Origin: Clostridia bacterium
GTDB lineage: Bacteria; Bacillota; Clostridia; Oscillospirales; Acutalibacteraceae
DNA length: 25,952 nt
NCBI GenBank assembly: GCA_900769375.1
Contig: CAAGGN010000224.1
Location: 1 to 25,952, forward strand
Reading direction: 5' to 3'
Both the position numbers and the translations under genes were made by a program. The notes below the pieces were generated by a model. It saw only the letters and a program-made list of their open reading frames with translations. It was not told where the DNA came from and did not search any database. Below, in pieces: positions 16,282-22,910 of this stretch. Each line of letters opens with the position of its first letter. Positions within the stretch are counted from its first letter, which is position 1.

Positions 16282-17139
16282 GTGAAAATTTTAAAAGCGC
16301 CTAAATTTTTAATGCTTAAACCCTCGCAGATCGTCGAAGATAAAACGCAAAAGAAGAGCCACAACCCCATCGAACTCGAAGCCCTTTTGGGCAGTATGTC
16401 GGCAAACGGAATTATCGAGCCCTTGATTTTAGCCAAGGAAAAAGGAAATAAATACCGCTTGATTTCGGGTAGCAAACGACTTTTTTGCGCAAGAGAAATC
16501 GGCATAAGACGAATACCCTGCATAGTTTTGAATATATCACCCGAAGCCCAAAGGCGCTTTCGACTAATAACCTCACTTTGCCGATACGAAACCCATTATC
16601 TTGAACACGCTAAGCTTTTAAAGGAAATTATGGAGGCGGAAAATTTAGAAGAAGGACAACTTGCCGCCCTTACAGGACTAAAGGCCGTAACGGTGCAAAA
16701 CAAACTCCGTCTTTTAGAACTTTCTCCCGAAATTAAAGAAAAACTCATAGAATTTAACCTAAGCGAAACCGGAGCCCGAATAATATCCCGCCTTCCCAAA
16801 ACCGCTCAGCTTGAACTTTTAGAGAGAGCCACCCGTGAAAATTTAAGTGAGCGTGGTATTCAGCTTGAAATAAGCCGTATTTTGACAGAGGAAAAATTCG
16901 AAAATATAGATTTTTCTCTTGCTAAGCCAAAAGAAGAACCCCCTGCCGCTCCAAAACGGAAATCGGCTCTTGGTGATGCCAAGCTGCTGACCAACAGTTT
17001 ACTTCGACTTGTAGGCAGAGCCGAGGAATCGGGGCTTCCCGCCACCTTTAAAACCGTCGAAACCGAAAAATATACCGAATATAAAATAAGAATAGCCAAG
17101 GCCTATAAGCCCTCGGCTACTCAACTTAAAATCGTTTGA
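16282..17139 (+). CDS. Divergent ParB/Noc-like DNA-binding protein
   Basis: 285 residues from a GTG start, with GGGAGGG about 7 nt upstream. An N-terminal ParB/Srx-type domain (about 10-100) is followed by a ParB helix-turn-helix (about 123-145: LEEGQLAALTGLKAVTVQNKLRLL), a linker rich in Lys, Pro and Ala, and a small C-terminal domain. The position after rsmG matches the near-origin location of noc/parB in Firmicutes. The CTP-binding boxes are altered: GERRxRA reads GSKRLFCA (63-70), and the ENxQR box reads TSLCR (97-101). No parA follows and no TGTTTCACGTGAAACA-type parS or Noc site was noticed nearby. It may be a nucleoid-occlusion or non-CTPase relative; the role is inferred. Confidence 0.8.
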   Translation: MKILKAPKFLMLKPSQIVEDKTQKKSHNPIELEALLGSMSANGIIEPLILAKEKGNKYRLISGSKRLFCAREIGIRRIPCIVLNISPEAQRRFRLITSLCRYETHYLEHAKLLKEIMEAENLEEGQLAALTGLKAVTVQNKLRLLELSPEIKEKLIEFNLSETGARIISRLPKTAQLELLERATRENLSERGIQLEISRILTEEKFENIDFSLAKPKEEPPAAPKRKSALGDAKLLTNSLLRLVGRAEESGLPATFKTVETEKYTEYKIRIAKAYKPSATQLKIV

Positions 17140-17251
17140 TATTTTGGTAAATCCTGTTTTCTCCTCTTTGTCCCCTTGGGGAGAGCGCAGTATTTATATA
17201 AAGGAATGGCACGGAAAACCGTATCCGCTCTATTCCACCATATTCATCCCC

Positions 17252-17296
17252 ATACAGAACACCGCGTCTATTATAGGCGCGGTGTTCTGTATTTTT
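17252..17296 (+). terminator. Terminator after the ParB-like gene
   Basis: A perfect 15-bp stem (17252-17266 with 17278-17292), an 11-nt loop, then TTTT. It is the strongest hairpin in the 250-nt gap between the ParB-like gene and xre. That gap shows no convincing gene. Confidence 0.85.
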
Positions 17297-17302
17297 AGAA
17301 AA

Positions 17303-17335
17303 AGGGAACGGCCAATTTGCCGTTCCCTGATTTTT
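17303..17335. terminator. Bidirectional terminator between convergent genes
   Basis: A 10-bp perfect stem (17303-17312 with 17319-17328) is followed by TGATTTTTA on the plus strand and preceded by an A-run, which gives a T-run on the minus strand. It separates the convergent parB-like and xre genes. Confidence 0.75.
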
Positions 17336-17353
17336 ATATCGGTTAAAGCAAAA

Positions 17354-17377
17354 CGGGAGGCGTAACGCCTCCCCTAC
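17354..17377. repeat. Short MITE-end-like hairpin, probable xre terminator
   Basis: GGGAGGCG, loop TAA, CGCCTCCC, then CTAC: the same CGGGAGG...CCTCCCCTAC outline as the right end of the 8491 element family. On the minus strand the hairpin is followed by GTTTTGCTTT, just after the xre stop at 17390, so it probably ends that transcript. Confidence 0.6.
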
Positions 17378-17389
17378 TCATTTTTGCAT

Positions 17390-17599
17390 TTAATACGGTT
17401 TCATATTATCCGTTCTGCCCATAATATAGTCCACGCTTGTTTTATAAAAATCCGCAAGTTTCCCCAACACTTCTGCGGGTACGTTTAATCTCCCCAATTC
17501 GTAATCGGAATAGGTTGTTTGATGCACCTTCAAATATTCCGCCATTGCCTTTTGCGGTATATCTCTATCCTCGCGCAAATCTCTTATTCTTTTAAACAT
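17390..17599 (-). CDS. Small XRE-family HTH transcriptional regulator
   Basis: 69 residues that are essentially only a Cro/C1-type helix-turn-helix: KAMAEYLKVHQTTYSDYELGRLNVP (about 18-42) with the LADFYKTSVDYIMGRTD tail typical of HTH_3 proteins. No sensor or protease domain. GGTGAT lies just upstream of the ATG. It is divergent from the zinc-ribbon gene at 17688. The 88-bp gap contains two matching palindromes that overlap the zinc-ribbon promoter and its own promoter region, so it most likely represses that gene and itself. Confidence 0.92.
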   Translation of the reverse strand: MFKRIRDLREDRDIPQKAMAEYLKVHQTTYSDYELGRLNVPAEVLGKLADFYKTSVDYIMGRTDNMKPY

Positions 17600-17623
17600 A
17601 ACATCACCAAGTATATTATGCCT

Positions 17624-17668
17624 TAAGGGAATGTCCCTTATTGACTTTTAAGGGAATTTCCCTTAAAA
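17624..17668. promoter_or_regulatory. Twin palindromic operators for the XRE regulator
   Basis: O1 (17624-17640) is TAAGGGA-ATG-TCCCTTA. O2 (17646-17668) is a perfect palindrome with 11-bp arms (TTTTAAGGGAA) around one base. Both share the core AAGGGAATKTCCCTT. Their centres, 17632 and 17657, are 25 bp apart. O2 fills the spacer between the -35 and -10 boxes of the zinc-ribbon promoter. O1 lies just upstream of a CATAAT (17615-17620 on the minus strand) that could be the xre -10 box. That XRE binds here is inferred from position. Confidence 0.8.
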
Positions 17669-17669
17669 T
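17641..17669 (+). promoter_or_regulatory. Promoter of the left zinc-ribbon gene
   Basis: TTGACT (17641-17646), a 17-bp spacer and TAAAAT (17664-17669). Operator O2 covers the whole spacer and touches both boxes, the classic layout for repression by blocking RNA polymerase. The predicted transcript start, near 17676, leaves almost no leader before the GGGGGTG ribosome binding site. Confidence 0.78.
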
Positions 17670-17687
17670 GCTGTTGGGGGTGATGAT

Positions 17688-17879
17688 GTGTTTAAACTGC
17701 GTTGCTACGAATGTCTCAAACAACAATATCCGCTAATTAGTAAGAACCTATTAACCTTTTCCGAAGAAAAACGAATATGCCCCTTTTGCCAAAAGGAAGA
17801 ATATATCGCCATTACCTTCACCAACACGCCACGCAAAGAAGGCGATAAAAGTTTCTTTTTCCCGTTAAGATTTGATTAG
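17688..17879 (+). CDS. Small four-cysteine zinc-ribbon protein (left copy), function unknown
   Basis: 63 residues from a GTG start (GGGGGTG just upstream). Two CxxC knuckles, C6-Y-E-C9 and C31-P-F-C34, 21 residues apart, should bind one zinc. A hydrophobic C-terminal half ends in FPLRFD. It is too small for an enzyme; it could be an adaptor, a regulator's partner or a redox/metal sensor. The copy at 25499 has 46 of 63 residues identical, including all Cys and the QYPLISKN and FPLR stretches, so the fold is under selection. The divergent XRE gene and operators imply tightly repressed expression. A toxin role with XRE as antitoxin was considered but has no sequence support. Confidence 0.82.
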   Translation: MFKLRCYECLKQQYPLISKNLLTFSEEKRICPFCQKEEYIAITFTNTPRKEGDKSFFFPLRFD

Positions 17880-17884
17880 AAAGC

Positions 17885-17920
17885 AAAACGGCTTGGATTT
17901 TCCAAGCCGTTTTTTGTTTT
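17885..17920. terminator. Terminator after the left zinc-ribbon gene, probably bidirectional
   Basis: A perfect 13-bp stem (17885-17897 with 17901-17913), loop TTT, then a T-rich tract on the plus strand. The stem's own A and T ends make it usable for the convergent 17919-22892 gene as well. Confidence 0.85.
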
Positions 17921-20900
17921 AATTGCTAATCCCCAAAAGTTTCTTTCGAAGTTTTATTAAATCCGCTTCGCTCAAAACTCCGTCGCCGTTAATATCGGCG
18001 CAATAGGGGTCCATAAAGTCATCGGCGCCCAAGGTCTTATCGAAATACTGGGCCATAAGCGCCAACTCCTTCATTCCTGCCTCAGTATTGCCATAATCAC
18101 CTGCCATATACTTTGGCTCGCTCATGGACATATCGAGATAATCCGCGAGGAACTGAACGTTATTCTTAAATTCCTTGGCGGTCTTCTTGGCAACCGTTGA
18201 GGTATCTATCAATTCTCTCGCCTTATTGAGCACCGCGACTGCGCCTGCATGACTCATAGTGCTCGTATTATTGTTCTTATATTGATAAAATATATTTCCG
18301 AAGGACATATCTGCTTCACCCGTATAGTTAAAACCGAATCTGATTTCGGAAATCTTTATTTCCTCGGCGGTTCTCAGGCTTCCCGTATCAGAATTAAAGG
18401 AATCAATAAGCTTTTCCTTCCAATCATTTCCAACCACGTCTCTTATGGATATCTCGGTCCAATCGGTATGAAGGGTGGAGAAATAAAATACGGTTTGGGT
18501 GCCGCCTCGGGCAAAGGTTTCCGCCATTTTACCGTTTTGATCATAGATAAAGATTCTGGCAACCACGTTATCGCCCGAAACCACGTTATTCATCCTATAA
18601 GAGAAATAGATATTATCAATATCTGCAAGAGTAGCGTTTTTACCCGTCGAGGTGGCCGCGAATCTTATGTTTCCAGCATAACTGCTGCAGTTGTCTTCGC
18701 CTACTTCTCCGCCGACACTATTAATATTAACATATTCATTCGCTTTACCGCTATTAATATATGTGGGGGTTCGGCCCGACGTGCCGACATAGTATTTGCT
18801 CATTCTCAGGTCAATCGGTCGGCCATTGTTACCAAAGGATTCAATCATTGTATTATAATAAGGATTTGCGCCTTCCTTAAATGTATAATACATACCCGTA
18901 AACCACATATCTGCGGCGCCGCCCATATTATTCCAACCAAAACGAATTCGGTTGATTGTAATTTCATCCTCGGGCTTGCCAAGGGCATCTGAGAGCCAAT
19001 CCCTCCAGTTTTCGCCGAATTGCTTGCTCATAGAGGTATGCACCCATTCGGAATTCTGAGAATCAACGTAAATAACAGTTGCCGTTCCGTTCTTGGTTGC
19101 AAAATCGTGAGCCCACTTACTTCCGTCATAGATGTAAACTCTTGCGGCAATGCTTCCGCTTCTATGGGCTTTCTTCACCTTATAGGAGAAATAAATATCA
19201 TCAATATCCGCGAGAGTAACGCTGCTTGCAAGATCATTGGTCTGCATATACTCAACGTATCCGCCACCCGCATCACAGTAATTAAACGCTATATTTTCGC
19301 CGACACTGTTTACGGTATAAACGGGTTCGCCTTCAATACCGTCGGTTATGCTATTGGTATAAGCAACGTTTGACTTATCCATAGCGTTAACGGGGTCAAG
19401 GGCGCGCATTACCAAATCCTTAGTCGACTCTACTACGTTATTTACCGCACTGTTTGCAGCGGAGAAGCCATTGACCTGAACCTCCGTAATAATTCCGCCC
19501 ACCTTGTTTTTATGAGCGAAATAGGTTGGGTTGGCCTCGACAATTTCTATTCTTATGCAACTAATTTCCATAGGCATAAAATTTACGGAATAAAGTCCCA
19601 TTTCGTTAGGGCCTTTTTCCTTAGAAGGTATAATTATATCTTCGGTTTCGGCTTTACCCGATTCGAAATCAACAACAATATCATCATCGTCGCCGTCACC
19701 GTCAAAGATATCCTCGCCCTCCTGCTCCTCGTCATCCTCGGGAACGTACACTTGGTTATCGTCCAAAATCTTTTCGCTCCAGACCTTGATGGGAGTGGCA
19801 TTTGCCGCAAAAACCTCGTCGCGACTGTTGCCAACGTAAATATTCATTTTAGAGGGTCGGTAATCCTCCAAAACGCTTGTATAAACCGAAATATTGTCAA
19901 CACTGCTTACCGCTTGAAGATTTAAAAACATATTTACGGAAGTATCATTATTCTTGCCGCCGTAATACGTATAGATAGTACCTAAATCTCCGTCGAAGGC
20001 ATTGGCGACCTCTTGATACTCGCTGGCAGACGACCAACCGGGAAGCCATTTATCCATATTCTCGTGAACAAGAGATTTGCTGTTTTTGGAATCAACAAGA
20101 TATAGCTCTAAAAAGTCGGTGCGGTTTAAAACGATATTTTCATAAGCGGCCTTGGTCTTATTGAAGCCGTTCACCTCAATTTCGGCGATTTCCAAGCTTT
20201 CCGCAGATGATGAAACAACTATTCTTACATATGAAGCGGTCAAGGGGGTATCCACAAAGTACTTTGAAAATACCTTTTCGCTCTTGCCGTCTTTTGCCTC
20301 ATATTCATAAACCAAGGCCGATTCGTCATAAACTGCAGTTTTAGATGATGAGGCATAGAATTTGATTGACTCTATATCCGTAAGAGATATAAATCTTATA
20401 CTTTCGATGATTGCGTTTTGATAAAGGTTATATGCATATTCCAGAGTTTTACCCTCTGTAGCAACGGTGGTGAAGGTATCGTAATCGCCGTCGTTGGTGA
20501 GCAGATGGGCGTCGCCGCTATACTCACTTTGACCTACTGCAAGCTTATTGCCGTTTGCATCAATACGGCTAAGGGTTGCGGGGATATGGGTAAGAAGGTT
20601 TTCCTTCTCGTTTGTTTTCACGTATTCTCCGCCGAAAACACCTAACTCACCTATACGTATTGCGGCGCCTTCACTGGCAATACCATTCCTTGCAAGCCAT
20701 CCTTTATAATCGGCGAGAGGAAGGGTTACTTCAAAGCTCACGTATCGGGCGTTAACCACATTATTCATAGAGAAAATCTGCATTCTCGAGGTGTTTACCG
20801 TATTATCATAATCCACCACTACGCTCTTTCCGTTAAACAGTTTGTTTAGGTCGTTTGAAGCGTGAATTCTATATTTGCCCGTTTCAACAAGGGTTCCCGC

Positions 20901-22892
20901 CATGCTCGAATACAAGAATTTATCAATAGCATAGGTTTTGCCTAAATCATAGTAAATATGAAGGGAGGTGGTATCCCCATCATAATACATTCTATAGTTG
21001 CCGCCTATGGCTACCTGCGTATTTACATCGGCATCATAAAGGTTGGATATAGGATATGTTTGGCTATCAAAAAGAGAAGTGAATCTCTGGCGGTTGCCTG
21101 TATCCGCTCTGACGAATGCCTTTGTAGTATTAAAATTAAGAATATTTTTTCCGAGCGCGGCAATCGCATTTGAGCTAAATTCGGAAGCGCTTACCGTATA
21201 ATCCTTAACCTCACCGTAAACGCCGATTTCATCAAATCGAACAAAGCCGTCAAACTCCTCCATATCGCATGCGGGCGCATATACCCTTATAGCGATATAT
21301 CTCGCGATCTTATCGGGACCGTTTGTGAAATCGAATACCTGAATCCAAGAAGCATCTCTATTGGTATAGCTAAACGCGAGAGCTTCTTTGGTAAACAATT
21401 CGCTTTCGTTTGCCGCCATATAAATCCTATATTTATAATTGCGAAGAGCGTTTTCATATGCCGAAACAACCGCCGTTTTTTCTATAACCGCGTTTTCGCC
21501 CAAATCGTAAACAATTTCGAAGAAGGCGCCCTCATTATTGAAGTCCCCCGCCTCTATGCTCACACTTTTATTCAGATCTCCGTCCGTAAGCTTTTTATAT
21601 TCAAGGCAGATACGCTCCTCCTTGTTTTCGCTTACACCGTCATAACATCGGATAATGGGCTTCTTATTGAAAATGAGATTTTCGCCGAGCTCATTAAAAT
21701 CGGTCAGATTATTAAAAGAAGTAACCGTGTTACTCATTTCTACGCCCGAAATTTCTCTAAGCTCCTCGGCGTTTCTTATGGCTTCTTCAAATGCGTCTGC
21801 ATTATAAGCTCCCTGAGTATCAACGCATTTTGCGGCATATAGCCAGTCGCTGACGTTCCAATTTTCCGACTCCTCGGCAGTAGGAACATCGTTATAATTT
21901 ATAGCCACTACCGAACCAAGGGTCATATTTACGCCCACATTTTTTGAGTTATCTAAGTCGCAAAGTTGAAGTTCAATTCTCGTAATGCTGTTTTTGGTGC
22001 TGAATTCTTCCATCCAGTCATCAACCGAACCGGATAAACCGCCAACAATATCAGAAAGTTTAACGGTTTGAACTTTATTTACCATTTCTTCATCTATATT
22101 TACATAAAATGAAGAACGCAATACACCACGGCTTTCCGCAGTTAATTTAAAGCCCATTTTCATTCCTGTAGCGGAAGTTCTGATTTCGTTTATAACAAAA
22201 CTGATTTGAAGGTCGTCGATACCGTAAAGTTTCTTGTGACTACTAAAACTACTTGCCAATTTATCGTCAGCAATATTTTCGGGGTCATTTGAAAGGAATA
22301 TTTCATATTCCGTAGTACCGGTTACAGCCGTACGGTTTATTCCTAAATCATAATCAAAAGTTACGCTTTTTTTGCCGAATATATAGTTGTTTGTGCTATC
22401 CCCTTGGTTTACGGTGATGTTTGTTCTATCCGTCTTAAAAAAAGTAGTATCCGAATATAGTTCCGGGTCGTCTTTTGTAATATGCTGCCCCGTAATAGCA
22501 AAGGGCGCATAGAAATCGGTGCTTACAACGCGATACATTTTTCCCCAAGCGTTTTTAATTTCGGTAGGGTCAAAGCAATTCACGAGAAGCGCGGCAAGAT
22601 TCTGTCTTGCAGCAACGAAGGCGGAAGTATTATCAAAATCGCTCAAATCAAGAGCTACCGCTTCGGTTGCCAACTCATAAGGAGTAAGCTTATCAAGGCC
22701 TTTTACGTCAGAATCAAGCTTAACCCATTCTTCAATCAGCGTATCGCAGGCGGTATCAATATTATTTTTAATTACGGTATTTTCTGCGGTATAAGCACCG
22801 ACAACCACACCCGAAAACACGGGTAGCACTGCGCCTAAAATAAGGACTGCTGAGAGAACAACCGCTATGTTTTTCTTGATTATCTTTTTCAT
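17919..22892 (-). CDS. Large secreted discoidin-repeat protein with C-terminal dockerin
   Basis: 1657 residues. Signal peptide at 1-33 (KKIIKK, hydrophobic core, cleavage near VVVGA). A beta-rich N-terminal region (about 120-340) is followed by four F5/8 type C (discoidin)-like modules near 400-560, 570-755, 763-910 and 918-1143. These close with DEIGVYG, ELGVFGG, EIEVNGF and EVQVNGF. The fourth contains an acidic insert (about 1051-1085, with DGDGDDDD). Two homologous beta modules follow (about 1165-1340 and 1348-1540; shared LADID-IYFSY and IRFG motifs). The tail (about 1595-1657) is a type I dockerin with one good calcium loop, ADINGDGVLSEADL. No catalytic domain is visible, so it is probably a glycan-binding, cohesin-docked cell-surface component. 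It starts 18 nt after the hydrolase gene with GGAG upstream: one operon. Confidence 0.85.
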   Translation of the reverse strand: MKKIIKKNIAVVLSAVLILGAVLPVFSGVVVGAYTAENTVIKNNIDTACDTLIEEWVKLDSDVKGLDKLTPYELATEAVALDLSDFDNTSAFVAARQNLAALLVNCFDPTEIKNAWGKMYRVVSTDFYAPFAITGQHITKDDPELYSDTTFFKTDRTNITVNQGDSTNNYIFGKKSVTFDYDLGINRTAVTGTTEYEIFLSNDPENIADDKLASSFSSHKKLYGIDDLQISFVINEIRTSATGMKMGFKLTAESRGVLRSSFYVNIDEEMVNKVQTVKLSDIVGGLSGSVDDWMEEFSTKNSITRIELQLCDLDNSKNVGVNMTLGSVVAINYNDVPTAEESENWNVSDWLYAAKCVDTQGAYNADAFEEAIRNAEELREISGVEMSNTVTSFNNLTDFNELGENLIFNKKPIIRCYDGVSENKEERICLEYKKLTDGDLNKSVSIEAGDFNNEGAFFEIVYDLGENAVIEKTAVVSAYENALRNYKYRIYMAANESELFTKEALAFSYTNRDASWIQVFDFTNGPDKIARYIAIRVYAPACDMEEFDGFVRFDEIGVYGEVKDYTVSASEFSSNAIAALGKNILNFNTTKAFVRADTGNRQRFTSLFDSQTYPISNLYDADVNTQVAIGGNYRMYYDGDTTSLHIYYDLGKTYAIDKFLYSSMAGTLVETGKYRIHASNDLNKLFNGKSVVVDYDNTVNTSRMQIFSMNNVVNARYVSFEVTLPLADYKGWLARNGIASEGAAIRIGELGVFGGEYVKTNEKENLLTHIPATLSRIDANGNKLAVGQSEYSGDAHLLTNDGDYDTFTTVATEGKTLEYAYNLYQNAIIESIRFISLTDIESIKFYASSSKTAVYDESALVYEYEAKDGKSEKVFSKYFVDTPLTASYVRIVVSSSAESLEIAEIEVNGFNKTKAAYENIVLNRTDFLELYLVDSKNSKSLVHENMDKWLPGWSSASEYQEVANAFDGDLGTIYTYYGGKNNDTSVNMFLNLQAVSSVDNISVYTSVLEDYRPSKMNIYVGNSRDEVFAANATPIKVWSEKILDDNQVYVPEDDEEQEGEDIFDGDGDDDDIVVDFESGKAETEDIIIPSKEKGPNEMGLYSVNFMPMEISCIRIEIVEANPTYFAHKNKVGGIITEVQVNGFSAANSAVNNVVESTKDLVMRALDPVNAMDKSNVAYTNSITDGIEGEPVYTVNSVGENIAFNYCDAGGGYVEYMQTNDLASSVTLADIDDIYFSYKVKKAHRSGSIAARVYIYDGSKWAHDFATKNGTATVIYVDSQNSEWVHTSMSKQFGENWRDWLSDALGKPEDEITINRIRFGWNNMGGAADMWFTGMYYTFKEGANPYYNTMIESFGNNGRPIDLRMSKYYVGTSGRTPTYINSGKANEYVNINSVGGEVGEDNCSSYAGNIRFAATSTGKNATLADIDNIYFSYRMNNVVSGDNVVARIFIYDQNGKMAETFARGGTQTVFYFSTLHTDWTEISIRDVVGNDWKEKLIDSFNSDTGSLRTAEEIKISEIRFGFNYTGEADMSFGNIFYQYKNNNTSTMSHAGAVAVLNKARELIDTSTVAKKTAKEFKNNVQFLADYLDMSMSEPKYMAGDYGNTEAGMKELALMAQYFDKTLGADDFMDPYCADINGDGVLSEADLIKLRKKLLGISN

Positions 22893-22910
22893 AGGTATTC
22901 TCCTTTCTCC

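Noticed and set aside
17144..17365. 73-codon frame after the ParB-like gene
   Set aside because: It reads through two strong terminator hairpins and part of a repeat; no ribosome binding site.
16170..17390. parS or Noc-binding site near the ParB-like gene
   Set aside because: No TGTTTCACGTGAAACA or ATTTCCCGGGAAAT-like palindrome was found; the AAGGGAATTTCCCTT sites at 17624-17668 have a different core and belong to the XRE promoter region.
17390..17879. Toxin-antitoxin system (XRE antitoxin with zinc-ribbon toxin)
   Set aside because: The genes are divergent rather than in one operon, and the zinc-ribbon protein shows no known toxin motif; kept only as a remote possibility.
18249..18992. 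247-codon plus-strand frame inside the discoidin-dockerin gene
   Set aside because: Antisense shadow of a gene with clear signal peptide, repeats and dockerin.
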